Origin: Filomicrobium sp. | GTDB taxonomy: Bacteria; Pseudomonadota; Alphaproteobacteria; Rhizobiales; Hyphomicrobiaceae | Reading direction: 5' to 3' | Assembly (NCBI GenBank): GCA_017792465.1 | Contig: CP051234.1 | Coordinates: forward strand, 4,406,905-4,470,904 | Length of the DNA: 64,000 nucleotides | In this document: positions 1 to 8,878 of the stretch, piece by piece | Layout of the letters: each line of letters begins with the position of its first letter | Position numbering within the stretch: the stretch's first letter is position 1 | The notes under the pieces: model-generated | Database searches by the model: none | What the model was told of the DNA's origin: nothing | Seen by the model: the letters and a program-made list of their open reading frames with translations, nothing else | Translations under genes and position numbers: made by a program

Positions 1-758
1 GCCAGTTCGAGATGAACTGGGATTTCAGCACGGCGCTTGTCACGGCCGACCGGCACTCGTTCTTCAAGTTTATGGTCAAGTCGGTCGCTGAAAAGCATGG
101 GCTGAAGGCGACCTTTATGCCCAAGCCGATTCCAGGACTGACAGGTAATGGCTGCCATGTCCACGTTTCGGCATGGGACCTCGGTGGGACGGTCAACTTG
201 TTTGCGGACGGTCTTGATGACATGGGTCTTTCCCCGCAAGCGCGTGGGTTCCTTGGCGGTGTCATGAAGCACGCCACCGCGATGGCGTTCATCACCAACC
301 CGACCGTCAACAGCTATAAGCGCATTAACGCGCCGGTGACGAGTTCCGGGGCGACATGGGCGCCCAATACCGTCACGTGGTCGGGCAATAACCGTACGCA
401 TATGGTGCGCGTGCCGGGACCGGGGCGGTTCGAACTGCGCCTCGCCGATGGGGCGGCCAATCCTTATCTGTTGCAGGCCGTGGTTATCGCGGCCGGGCTG
501 TCAGGGATGAAGACGAATGCCGATCCGGGACCGCGCCTTGACATCGACATGTATGCCGAAGGTCACACGGTGAAGGATGCGCCGAAGCTGCCGCTCAACC
601 TGCTCGATGCGATGCGCGCGTTCGATGGCGATGAAGAGTTGAAGTCGATGATGGGTTCGGAATTCTCTGCCGCCTACATGAAGATGAAACAGTACGAGTG
701 GGATTCGTTTGTTTCACATTTCTCGAATTGGGAACGCGAGCACACCATCGACGTCTGA
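1..758 (+). CDS. gmaS: gamma-glutamylmethylamide synthetase, 3' part
   Basis: This is the C-terminal part of a glutamine-synthetase-family ligase cut by the left edge of the window; the reading frame is already open at base 3. It shows the GS catalytic landmarks: the ATP-site stretch KPIPGLTGNGCHVHVS, NSYKR, and the RFELRLADGAANPYL segment that carries active-site Glu and Arg. GmaS joins methylamine to glutamate with ATP in the cytoplasm, giving gamma-glutamylmethylamide for the N-methylglutamate pathway. The assignment rests on the mgdABCD genes that follow on the same strand after 112 bases. The mgs genes expected nearby would lie upstream. A generic type III glutamine synthetase is the alternative. 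Confidence 0.85.
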   Translation, partial: QFEMNWDFSTALVTADRHSFFKFMVKSVAEKHGLKATFMPKPIPGLTGNGCHVHVSAWDLGGTVNLFADGLDDMGLSPQARGFLGGVMKHATAMAFITNPTVNSYKRINAPVTSSGATWAPNTVTWSGNNRTHMVRVPGPGRFELRLADGAANPYLLQAVVIAAGLSGMKTNADPGPRLDIDMYAEGHTVKDAPKLPLNLLDAMRAFDGDEELKSMMGSEFSAAYMKMKQYEWDSFVSHFSNWEREHTIDV

Positions 759-870
759 GCAGCCGGGCCATCGGCATGGAGCGGAGAGGCCATTGGTCTC
801 TTTGGATTGCTGACGGCTTTCCTCAAGACAATCTATTCGTCGCGCGCCTGTCGGGCGGAGTTGGCCTCAC

Positions 871-2121
871 ATGAAATATTCAGGTTTCCGTGTTGTCGCC
901 GAAGCCCTGTTTGGGCACAAGGGCTGGAAGCCGCTATGGCGCGATCCGGACCCTAAACCGGCTTATGATTTCGTGATCGTCGGTGGCGGTGGGCACGGAT
1001 TGGCAACCGCCTACTATCTGGCGAAAACCTTTGCCGAAAAGCGCATCGCCGTTCTAGAGAAGCGATGGCTGGGGTCGGGCAATATCGGCCGCAACACGAC
1101 GATCATCCGCTCCAACTATCTGCTGCCGGGCAATGAGCCGTTTTATGAGTTCTCGATGAAGTTGTGGGAGGGCCTTGAGCAGGACCTCAACTTCAATGCG
1201 ATGGTTTCTCAGCGCGGCATTCTCAATCTCATTCATTCCGATGCGCAACGCGATGCCTACCGCCGGCGCGGCAATGCCATGCTGCTTGCGGGGGCCGATG
1301 CACAGTTGCTCGACCGAGAAGCGGTGCGGCGCATGTATCCGTATTTGAATTTCGATAACGCGCGCTTCCCCATTAAAGGCGGCCTTCTGCAGGCGCGTGC
1401 TGGAACTGCGCGCCATGACGGCGTTGCGTGGGGTTACGCGCGCGGTGCCGATCTCAGGGGCGTCGACATCATCCAGAACTGTGAAGTCACGGGCTTTCAG
1501 ATCGAGGGTGGTAAGGTCGTCGGTGTTGAGACATCGCGCGGGCCGATCAAAGCCAAGAAGTGCGGCGTGTGCGTTGCCGGATCGTCGAGCCGCGTGATGG
1601 AAAAGGCCGGCATGCGACTGCCGATCGAAAGCCATGTCATCCAGGCGTTTGTGTCCGAAGGGTTGAAGCCGACGATCAATGGCGTCATCACCTTCGGTGC
1701 CGGGCACTTCTACATCAGCCAATCCGACAAGGGCGGCCTCGTCTTTGGCGGCGATCTCGACGGCTACAACACGTACGCGCAACGCGGCAACCTGCCTGTC
1801 GTCGAAGACGTCGCGCGTTGCGGTATGGCGCTGATGCCGGCGATTGGGCGCGCGCGGCTGTTGCGCAACTGGGGTGGCATCATGGACATGTCCATGGATG
1901 GCTCGCCGATCATCGATCGCACGCCTATCGAAGGGCTCTACTTCAATGGCGGCTGGTGCTACGGCGGCTTCAAGGCTACGCCGGCCAGCGGCTATGCGTT
2001 TGCCCATCTCCTCTCAACCGATGCTCCGCACCCAACGGCTGCCGCCTATCGTCTCGACCGCTTCGCACGCGGCTACCTGATCGATGAAAAAGGTGCTGGC
2101 GCGCAACCTAATTTGCACTGA
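871..2121 (+). CDS. mgdA: N-methylglutamate dehydrogenase subunit A (SoxB-like, FAD)
   Basis: This 416-residue protein belongs to the DAO flavoprotein family and resembles the beta subunit of heterotetrameric sarcosine oxidase. The dinucleotide-binding loop VIVGGGGHGLATAYYLA lies near residues 35-51, followed by the ring-flavin motif GSGNIGRNTTIIRSNY. The C-terminal segment YFNGGWCYGGFKATPASG is typical of SoxB. The first gene of the four-gene mgdABCD set, it probably carries the amine oxidation site, turning N-methylglutamate into glutamate plus a one-carbon unit. SoxBDAG for sarcosine is the alternative reading, but adjacent gmaS favours methylamine metabolism. Confidence 0.88.
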   Translation: MKYSGFRVVAEALFGHKGWKPLWRDPDPKPAYDFVIVGGGGHGLATAYYLAKTFAEKRIAVLEKRWLGSGNIGRNTTIIRSNYLLPGNEPFYEFSMKLWEGLEQDLNFNAMVSQRGILNLIHSDAQRDAYRRRGNAMLLAGADAQLLDREAVRRMYPYLNFDNARFPIKGGLLQARAGTARHDGVAWGYARGADLRGVDIIQNCEVTGFQIEGGKVVGVETSRGPIKAKKCGVCVAGSSSRVMEKAGMRLPIESHVIQAFVSEGLKPTINGVITFGAGHFYISQSDKGGLVFGGDLDGYNTYAQRGNLPVVEDVARCGMALMPAIGRARLLRNWGGIMDMSMDGSPIIDRTPIEGLYFNGGWCYGGFKATPASGYAFAHLLSTDAPHPTAAAYRLDRFARGYLIDEKGAGAQPNLH

Positions 2122-2129
2122 GGCGATTG

Positions 2130-2423
2130 ATGCTCATTCCCCACCCGTTGCTTGGTCCGCGCGATGCAGAGGAGTTCACCTATATGGGGGATGCCAGCCT
2201 CATTGCGCGTCCGTCTGCAAGTGATCCAGGCGCCGAGCAAGCGTTCTCGGACTACGTCTATCTTCGCGACAATCCGGCCGGCGTTCATCGCGAGCTTTGG
2301 TTTCACGAGGCGGGCGATCGCTCGTGGATTGTCGTGACGCGCAATACGCTCACGCATGAGATTTTGGATGCGCAGCTAGCTCGCGATGTTGCGCTGGCGT
2401 CGGCTGCGGAGGCTGGCGAATGA
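2130..2423 (+). CDS. mgdB: N-methylglutamate dehydrogenase subunit B (SoxD-like)
   Basis: A 97-residue protein with the delta-subunit pattern of sarcosine oxidase: an IPxPxxGPRD start, then YVYLRDNPAGVHRELWFHEAG and RDT-like VTRNTLTHEI. The ATG at 2130 follows TGAGG with good spacing; a TTG three bases upstream is also in frame. SoxD binds zinc through three cysteines and one histidine. Here the usual CPxCG is HPLLG and the later GC is GD, so only the WxH histidine remains and the zinc site looks lost. It probably remains a structural subunit of the complex. Its stop overlaps the mgdC start (ATGA). Confidence 0.85.
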   Translation: MLIPHPLLGPRDAEEFTYMGDASLIARPSASDPGAEQAFSDYVYLRDNPAGVHRELWFHEAGDRSWIVVTRNTLTHEILDAQLARDVALASAAEAGE

Positions 2424-5356
2424 GCAGGCTTCCTGGCGGGCTGATCGATCGCGGCCGGACGCACTCTTTCACGTTCGATGGAAAAGCGTATCACGGGCAT
2501 CCAGGCGATACGCTCGCCTCGGCGCTGCTTGCGAACGACGTGCGTCTGATGGGCCGCAGCTTCAAGTATCATCGACCGCGCGGTGTCTTCACCTCCGGTT
2601 CCGAAGAACCCAACGCCCTTGTCGAGCTTGGCACCGGTGCGCGGCGCGAACCCAATACGCGTGCGACGGTGGCGGAGATCTACGATGGTCTCGTCGCAAA
2701 CAGCCAGAACCGTTTTCCGTCGCTGTCCTTCGATCTGATGGGCGTCAACGATCTCTTTGCGCCGTTCTTTGCGGCGGGCTTCTACTACAAGACCTTCATG
2801 TGGCCGGCGTCGTTCTGGGAGAAGGTCTACGAGCCTATCATCCGGCGGGCGGCGGGTCTTGGAAGCTTGTCGATGGATGCCGATCCGGATGCCTACGACA
2901 AAGGCTTCCTGCATTGCGACATCCTGGTGATCGGCGCTGGTCCGGCCGGACTTGCGGCGGCGCTGACGGCAGCGCGTGCGGGGGCGCAGGTTATCCTGGC
3001 GGACGAAGATTTTCGCCTTGGCGGCCGGTTGCTTTCAGAAACGCATAGGCTTGATGATGCGCCTGCGCAGAACTGGATCGAGAGCCTTGAAGCAGAATTC
3101 GACGGCTTGCCGAAACTGCGGGTGATGCGCCGCACGACCGTCTTCGGAGCCTATGACCATGGCGTCTATGGGGCGGTTGAGCGTGTCGCAGACCACTTAC
3201 CTGACGCGGGGACTGGTGTCCGGCAGACGCTATGGCGCATCACGGCAAAGCGTACGGTTTTGGCGGCCGGAGCGCACGAGCGGCATATCCCGTTTGCCAA
3301 CAATGATCGGCCGGGCATCATGTTGGCAGGGGCAATGCGGGCTTATGCCAATCGCTGGGCGGTGAGTGCTGCGGACAAGATCGCCGTTTTCACCAACAAT
3401 GATGATGGGCATCGGACGGCCATCGACCTCGCCGCGAAAGGCGTCGAAGTCGCGGCCGTCGTCGACACTCGGTCATGGGCGAAATCGCGTGGCGATTATC
3501 CGTTCTATCCGGGCGCGACGGTCAGCAATGCGCGCGGGCGCACGGGTCTTGTGAGCATCGATATCAATTACGCCGGCGGGACTGAGCGACTGGAGTGCGG
3601 TGCGCTGGGCGTATCGGGGGGCTGGAATGCGAACGTGCATCTTGCCTCTCACCATCGTGCGCGGCCCGTTTGGCGCGAAGATATTTTGTCCTTCGTTCCC
3701 TCTGGCCATGGCGGGCCGCCAGGTCTTAGCGCTGCGGGGGCCGCGACAGGCCGTGCGACGACACATGCTGCTCTGAATGACGGCGCCCGCGTTGCGGCTG
3801 TTGCGTTGTCCGATCTCGGGATCGATGCGCTCCTGCCGGATCTGCCGAAGGCCGAAGACGAGCCGGCGACATCGCAGCCTTATTGGCATGTGCCCGGCAA
3901 GGGGCGCGCCTGGGTCGATTTCCAGAACGATGTGACGGTCAAGGACATCGAGCTTGCGCACAAGGAAAACATGCGCCCGGTCGAGCACCTCAAGCGGTGG
4001 ACGACGTTGGGGATGGCGACCGATCAGGGCAAGACGGCGAACGTCACAGCGCTCGCAATCATGGCATCATTGACGGGCAAGCCGATCGCCAAAACCGGTA
4101 CGACGATTTTCCGGCCGCCTTACACCGGGGTTTCGATCAGCGTTCTTGGTGGCGGCGATAGCGGACAGAATTTCCGGCCGCGCCGTTTGACGCCGACGCA
4201 TGTTTGGGCCGCAGAGAACGGTGCAGAATTCGTTGAGGCCGGGCAATGGCTGCGGGCGCAATACTATCGGCAGCCGGGGGAAACAGACGCGCGCACGAGC
4301 GTCGATCGCGAGGCGGCGGCTGTGCGTTCGGGGGTTGGCATTTGCGATGTGACGACGCTCGGTAAGATCGACGTGCAAGGCGCGGATGCGGGTGCGTTCC
4401 TCGACCGCCTTTATTGCAACGCCATGGCGTCTCTGCCGGTCGGCAAGGTCCGATACGGACTGATGCTGCGCGAGGACGGTTTTGCCTACGACGACGGGAC
4501 ATGCGCGCGGCTCGGCGAAGATCATTACGTTGTGACGACGACGACAGCCAACGCCGGTCTTGTCTATCGCAACATGGAATTTTCGCGCCAATGCCTTTGG
4601 CCCAACCTCGACTTGCAGCTGATCTCGACGACGGATGCCTGGGCGCAGATTGCGGTTGCCGGGCCGGAGTCGCGGACATTGTTGTCGCGGGTCGTCGATG
4701 GCGTCGATCTCTCGAACCAGGCGTTTGGCTTCATGGCCTGCCGTGAGCTGACGGTGTGCGGCGGGCTGCGGGCGCGGCTCTTCCGGGTTTCGTTTTCTGG
4801 TGAGCTCGCTTATGAGATTGCCGTGCCGTCGCGCTATGGCAACGCCTTGATGACGCAGTTGATGGAAGTTGGTGCCGATCTTGGCGTGACGCCTTATGGG
4901 ACCGAAGCGCTTGGCGTTTTGCGCATCGAGAAGGGGCATGCGGCGGGGCCCGAAATCAACGGGCAGACGACCGCGCAGATGCTTGGGCTCGGCGGCATGG
5001 TGTCGAGGAAGAAAGACGCGATCGGTTCGGTAATGTCCCGGCGCGAGGGGCTAGTTGGCGACAAGCGCAAGCTCGTTGGTTTTGTGCCGGTCGATCGGCA
5101 AAAGAGAATTGTCGCCGGTTCTCATTTGTTTTCGCTGGGCGCACGGCATGCAACCGAAACAGATGAAGGGTGGATCACCTCGGCCTGCCATTCGCCGGCG
5201 CTTGATAGTTTCATTGCGCTGGGCTTTTTGGAAAATGGGTCGCAGCGCTTGGGCGAGGTGATCGTTGCCGCCAATCCGCTGGAAGGCTCGCAAGTTTCCG
5301 TGCGTGTTGCGAGTCCGCACTTCGTTGACCCAGAAGGAGCCCGCCAGCGTGCCTGA
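2420..5356 (+). CDS. mgdC: N-methylglutamate dehydrogenase subunit C (SoxA-like)
   Basis: A 978-residue alpha subunit with the usual domain order. Residues about 15-95 form a 2Fe-2S-like (Fer2_4) fold including GRSFKYHRPRGV. A nucleotide-binding Rossmann domain follows with CDILVIGAGPAGLAAALTA near residue 165. The C-terminal half is a folate-binding GcvT-like module (VGICDVTTLGKIDVQG, then GVLRIEKGHAAGPEINGQT). It should pass electrons from the flavins and transfer the released C1 unit to tetrahydrofolate. It overlaps mgdB by 4 bases and mgdD by 8, so the set is translationally coupled. Confidence 0.9.
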   Translation: MSRLPGGLIDRGRTHSFTFDGKAYHGHPGDTLASALLANDVRLMGRSFKYHRPRGVFTSGSEEPNALVELGTGARREPNTRATVAEIYDGLVANSQNRFPSLSFDLMGVNDLFAPFFAAGFYYKTFMWPASFWEKVYEPIIRRAAGLGSLSMDADPDAYDKGFLHCDILVIGAGPAGLAAALTAARAGAQVILADEDFRLGGRLLSETHRLDDAPAQNWIESLEAEFDGLPKLRVMRRTTVFGAYDHGVYGAVERVADHLPDAGTGVRQTLWRITAKRTVLAAGAHERHIPFANNDRPGIMLAGAMRAYANRWAVSAADKIAVFTNNDDGHRTAIDLAAKGVEVAAVVDTRSWAKSRGDYPFYPGATVSNARGRTGLVSIDINYAGGTERLECGALGVSGGWNANVHLASHHRARPVWREDILSFVPSGHGGPPGLSAAGAATGRATTHAALNDGARVAAVALSDLGIDALLPDLPKAEDEPATSQPYWHVPGKGRAWVDFQNDVTVKDIELAHKENMRPVEHLKRWTTLGMATDQGKTANVTALAIMASLTGKPIAKTGTTIFRPPYTGVSISVLGGGDSGQNFRPRRLTPTHVWAAENGAEFVEAGQWLRAQYYRQPGETDARTSVDREAAAVRSGVGICDVTTLGKIDVQGADAGAFLDRLYCNAMASLPVGKVRYGLMLREDGFAYDDGTCARLGEDHYVVTTTTANAGLVYRNMEFSRQCLWPNLDLQLISTTDAWAQIAVAGPESRTLLSRVVDGVDLSNQAFGFMACRELTVCGGLRARLFRVSFSGELAYEIAVPSRYGNALMTQLMEVGADLGVTPYGTEALGVLRIEKGHAAGPEINGQTTAQMLGLGGMVSRKKDAIGSVMSRREGLVGDKRKLVGFVPVDRQKRIVAGSHLFSLGARHATETDEGWITSACHSPALDSFIALGFLENGSQRLGEVIVAANPLEGSQVSVRVASPHFVDPEGARQRA

Positions 5357-5933
5357 TATTAGCCTCAAGTCGATGACAGCTTTGGGAAGCGACGATGCGC
5401 TCAGCGAAACGTTCGGCGCTATCACGATTTCGGAGAGGCCGGAGGTTGCAATCGCTTCCCTCGCCGCGCGGAGTGATGCGCCAGATCCAATTTCGGTGTT
5501 TGGCCTGTCTTTGCCTGGACCGGGTGAAATGGTGAGCGGGGATGGCATCACTATCGTCTGGTCAGCACCTCGTCAGTGGATGATCTTGGGCGAAGGGCGC
5601 GGTGAGCAGGACTTTGCATCTGATGTGAAGGCTGCCGCTCAGGATTGTTCGATCACCGAGCAGACCGATGGCTTCGTTTGTATCGATCTCGTTTCGAACA
5701 GCGGGGCCCAGCCGTTGCAGGATCTCTTGATGAGGCTGGTCAACCTCGATCCGGCGCGTCTGGCGCCAGGATGTGCGACGCGGACTCTCCTGGAGCATAT
5801 GAGCGTGTTTTTGATCCGCTATTCCGAAAGGCGTGTCGCCATCCTTTCGATGCGCTCGTCGGCGCAATCGCTTTGGCATGCGCTGTCGACGGCTGCTGGT
5901 TTTGCGGCTCATAGGGCGGAAGTGCGGGCCTAA
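5349..5933 (+). CDS. mgdD: N-methylglutamate dehydrogenase subunit D (SoxG-like)
   Basis: A 194-residue gamma subunit of the sarcosine-oxidase type, related to the GcvT fold (SVFGLSLPGPGEMVSG, then WSAPRQWMILGEG and HMSVFLIRYSE). The chosen start is the GTG at 5349: it has the strong ribosome site AGAAGGAG nine bases upstream and overlaps the end of mgdC by 8 bases, as expected for a coupled operon. The longer frame from 5265 would only repeat mgdC sequence. It closes the mgdABCD block and probably completes the folate channel. Confidence 0.85.
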   Translation: MPDISLKSMTALGSDDALSETFGAITISERPEVAIASLAARSDAPDPISVFGLSLPGPGEMVSGDGITIVWSAPRQWMILGEGRGEQDFASDVKAAAQDCSITEQTDGFVCIDLVSNSGAQPLQDLLMRLVNLDPARLAPGCATRTLLEHMSVFLIRYSERRVAILSMRSSAQSLWHALSTAAGFAAHRAEVRA

Positions 5934-5980
5934 AGGCAAAGATCGGCCATAAGCGCCTAAAAGCTGGGCGCAATTGCCTA

Positions 5981-6001
5981 AAGTTTCTTCTTGCGAAACT
6001 T
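5981..6001. promoter_or_regulatory. perfect 7-bp inverted repeat upstream of the GS-like pair
   Basis: AAGTTTC, 7 bases, GAAACTT, followed by an AT-rich run (TATTTAATTTAA). It sits 58 bases before the ATG of the next gene. It could be a repressor or activator operator, or a small RNA hairpin. The 12-mer AAAGTTTCTTCT at 5980-5991 recurs at 10979-10990 in front of the amt gene, which suggests a shared regulator. Confidence 0.4.
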
Positions 6002-6059
6002 ATTTAATTTAAGCGAAAGTATATTCCGTAAGCCGCAGCAGCTTCCGGAAGCGATACTG

Positions 6060-7388
6060 ATGCAGGATGAAGAGACATTGGGTAGGGATCTCGAAGAGGG
6101 GTCCGAGACGGTCCATGTCGGCATTTTCGACTTCACCGGGGCCTTCCGCGAGAAGCGGCTGTCGTCGGCAGCGTTTGAAAAGGCGCTTGAGGGTGGCTGG
6201 CATTTCATCGACGCGCTGCCCTTTTGGATGCATGACGAGAGTTGCTTTGCTGAAAAGGGCTTCAAGGACGAAGCCGTTGCAATCGACCGTGAGAGCATAC
6301 GCCCTTATCCGTTCGAACCGTCAAGCCGACTTGGTGTAGCCGACTATGCGGGGCCGAGTTCCGCGATCTCGCCGCGGGCGTTGTTGAAACGCGTTGTTGG
6401 CAAGGCGAAAGAGGCGGGTTTCGAAGCTGTCGCCGGGTTTGAATTCGAGACCATCTTTCTCAACGAGGATGGAACTTCACTGCGAGAAAAGTCGTGGAGC
6501 GGACTTGCACCGGCGATGGCGCATAACCGTTGCTGGTCGGGTGTCGCTCCGGCTGCAGATTCTTCCTTCCTGGCAGACATCCACCGGCACTTAGAGCTTG
6601 CCGGCATTTCGCTGGATCACCACTGCATGGAGCTTGGTCCGGGCTGCGTCGAATATTGTCTGGCGCCGAAACCGATTATGCAGGCGGCCGATAATGCTGC
6701 ACTCTTCAAGGTTTTCACCAAGTCTTTGGCACGACGCCGCCAGATGACGGCGAGCTTTATGGCGCAGCTTGATGATGGCTTTCCGGGGCTCGGCGGGCAT
6801 GTTTCGATGTCGCTTCGAAGCTTCTCGGGTGAGCCGTTTTTTTACGATGGCGATGCGCCGGACGGTTTGAGCACGACTGCTCAGCATTTTCTTGGTGGTG
6901 TCCTCGAACTCATCCCCGAACTGATGGCGATGTTTGCGCCGACGGTAAATTCCTATCGGCGTCTTCGACCGGGCAATTGGGCGCCGCGCGCGCCGAACTG
7001 GGGTCTTGGCAATTACTCGTGCGGTGTTCGCGTCGTCGCGCACGCGCCGCATGAAACGCGCCTTGAGTTCCGGCTGCCGGGGGCGGATGTCAATGCCCAT
7101 GTCGTTGCCGCGATGATGCTGGCGGCCGGTCTCTTCGGCATCGAGAAGAAAGCTGAACCGGGGCCGCCGGTCGATGGCAACGGACGCCTTGCGGACCCTA
7201 TTCCTGGACAAGACCTTCCGACTTCCCTTGAAGAAGCCTCCCGCCGCTTCGCCACTTCGAGCGCGGCGCGAGAGCTCTTCGGCTCGGCCTTCGTCGATCA
7301 CTACGCCGCCTGGTGCCGCGCCGAAGCCGCCGCCTTCCATGCCCACGTCTCCGCTTTCGAGCGGGCCCGCTATCTGGAGAGTTTGTGA
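6060..7388 (+). CDS. glutamine-synthetase-like gamma-glutamyl ligase (first of two)
   Basis: A 442-residue GS-family protein. The ATG at 6060 is chosen because GGAAG lies 8 bases before it; a TTG at 5991 would place the AT-rich leader inside the protein. Active-site landmarks survive: GFEFETIF (metal Glu), MELGPGCVEY (second Glu pair), GLGGH, NSYRRL, and TRLEFRLPGADVNAH. The usual KP of the ATP loop (MPKP) is MAQL, so it is divergent from true glutamine synthetases. It probably joins glutamate to an amine other than ammonia, as PuuA does with putrescine. The stop overlaps the start of the next GS-like gene by one base (TGATG). Confidence 0.75.
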   Translation: MQDEETLGRDLEEGSETVHVGIFDFTGAFREKRLSSAAFEKALEGGWHFIDALPFWMHDESCFAEKGFKDEAVAIDRESIRPYPFEPSSRLGVADYAGPSSAISPRALLKRVVGKAKEAGFEAVAGFEFETIFLNEDGTSLREKSWSGLAPAMAHNRCWSGVAPAADSSFLADIHRHLELAGISLDHHCMELGPGCVEYCLAPKPIMQAADNAALFKVFTKSLARRRQMTASFMAQLDDGFPGLGGHVSMSLRSFSGEPFFYDGDAPDGLSTTAQHFLGGVLELIPELMAMFAPTVNSYRRLRPGNWAPRAPNWGLGNYSCGVRVVAHAPHETRLEFRLPGADVNAHVVAAMMLAAGLFGIEKKAEPGPPVDGNGRLADPIPGQDLPTSLEEASRRFATSSAARELFGSAFVDHYAAWCRAEAAAFHAHVSAFERARYLESL

Positions 7389-8857
7389 TGACCGATATTG
7401 AAGCCTTTGTGGATGCCCCCGGCCGCGCAGAAAAGGTTGCGGAAGTGCGCAAGCTCATCGACGAGCTTGGGATCGAATATCTTTATTTGCAGTTCGTTTC
7501 GGTGACGGGGCGTATTTGCGGCAAAGGCATTCCGGCGGATCACTGGGAAAGCGTTGCGAAGAAAGGCTTCCAGCTCGTCTACGGGGCGACGGTGAACCTC
7601 TTTCTCAATCGCCATGGCGAGTATCTGGGCTATGGCCCGGAAGCAGCCGAACTCGTTGGCATTCCGGAGCCGGAAACGTTCTGCCAATTGCCATGGGACA
7701 AGCGCGTGGCGCGCATCTTCTGCACGCTCTTTCGCAACCGGGAAGAGCGTGAAGCGCCTGGTGCCTTCCTGACCTCCGACTGCCGCGGGAACCTGCGGCG
7801 CATCCATCAGAAGTTCACGGCCGATCATGGCGGGCTGCATCTGCGCGAAGGTGTCGAGCCGGAAATGATGTGGTTGAAGCGCGACGAAGATGGGAAGCCG
7901 GCGGGAGGATTTTCGAAGCCTTATTGCTATCATATTGATCAGTTCGAGAGCCTGCGTCCGGTCTACATGAAGGTGATCGAATATTCGCGTGCGATGGGTC
8001 TCGATATGATCCAGGGCGATCATGAAGACGCGCCCGGTCAGCTTGAATTGAACTTCACCTTCGATGATCCGTTACGGACGGCTGACCGATTGACGACCTA
8101 TCGGCAGATCTGCGCCCAGGTCGCGCGTGAGCACAATCTCATTGCGTGTTTCATGTCGAAGCCGTTCATGAATGTTTCGGCTTCGGGCTGTCATCACAAC
8201 ATCAGTTTCTGGCGCGGTGGCACGACGGTGCGCAAGAAGCTGGGGCAAGATAAAATGGCCGCCATGCCGGAGGTGTTCGAATATGCCGACGGCGGCGAAA
8301 ACACGTTCATGCCGGAAGGGTCTGATCTGCAGATGCCGGGCGTTGTCGGGCGTCGCGTTGTTGCAGGGATCGTTGACCATCTCTTCGCGTTGACGGCGAT
8401 CGGTTGCTCGACGGTGAACTCCTACCGACGGCTGTGGGATACGGGCTTCTGGGCGCCGGTTTTTGCCGATTGGGGCTTCCAGAACCGTACCACGGGGCTG
8501 CGTATTTCCGCGCCCGGGCGCTTCGAATATCGGGCCGTCGATTCCATGGTGAACCCCTACCTCATGGCATCCGGGATCATCGTTGCGGCTGACGATGGCA
8601 TCAAGCGCAACCTGGAGCCGAGCCCGCCGGAAGAGCGCAATATCTATCAAGCGATGGAGCAGGGTAAGGAAGTCAAAAAGCTGCCGATGACTCTTGGAGC
8701 GGCGCTCGAAGCATTGTCGAAAGACGAGGTTATCAAGTCGGCGATGCCCGGCGAAATGTATCGCCTCTATCACGAATACAAGACCGACGAGTGGGAGCGG
8801 TTCAACCATACGGTCTCGGATTTCGACACCGAGACTTATCTCGATTGTCTGCCGTGA
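7388..8857 (+). CDS. glutamine-synthetase-like gamma-glutamyl ligase (second of two)
   Basis: A 489-residue GS-family protein starting at the ATG that overlaps the previous stop. Landmarks: GVEPEMMWL, GDHEDAPGQLELNF (metal Glu residues), KPFMNVSASGCHHNIS (ATP loop and catalytic His), NSYRRLWDTG, and RFEYRAVDSMVNPYL. All core active-site residues appear present. It differs clearly from both gmaS and the preceding paralogue, so the locus holds three GS-type ligases in 9 kb. It may act on a second amine substrate or form a mixed complex with its neighbour. The P450 gene follows after 21 bases. A plain nitrogen-assimilatory role cannot be excluded. Confidence 0.75.
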   Translation: MTDIEAFVDAPGRAEKVAEVRKLIDELGIEYLYLQFVSVTGRICGKGIPADHWESVAKKGFQLVYGATVNLFLNRHGEYLGYGPEAAELVGIPEPETFCQLPWDKRVARIFCTLFRNREEREAPGAFLTSDCRGNLRRIHQKFTADHGGLHLREGVEPEMMWLKRDEDGKPAGGFSKPYCYHIDQFESLRPVYMKVIEYSRAMGLDMIQGDHEDAPGQLELNFTFDDPLRTADRLTTYRQICAQVAREHNLIACFMSKPFMNVSASGCHHNISFWRGGTTVRKKLGQDKMAAMPEVFEYADGGENTFMPEGSDLQMPGVVGRRVVAGIVDHLFALTAIGCSTVNSYRRLWDTGFWAPVFADWGFQNRTTGLRISAPGRFEYRAVDSMVNPYLMASGIIVAADDGIKRNLEPSPPEERNIYQAMEQGKEVKKLPMTLGAALEALSKDEVIKSAMPGEMYRLYHEYKTDEWERFNHTVSDFDTETYLDCLP

Positions 8858-8878
8858 TCGGGGGCCGTTGGTAACAAG

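Noticed and set aside
1054..2007. Minus-strand frame of 317 codons opposite mgdA
   Set aside because: Shadow of mgdA with no recognisable domain.
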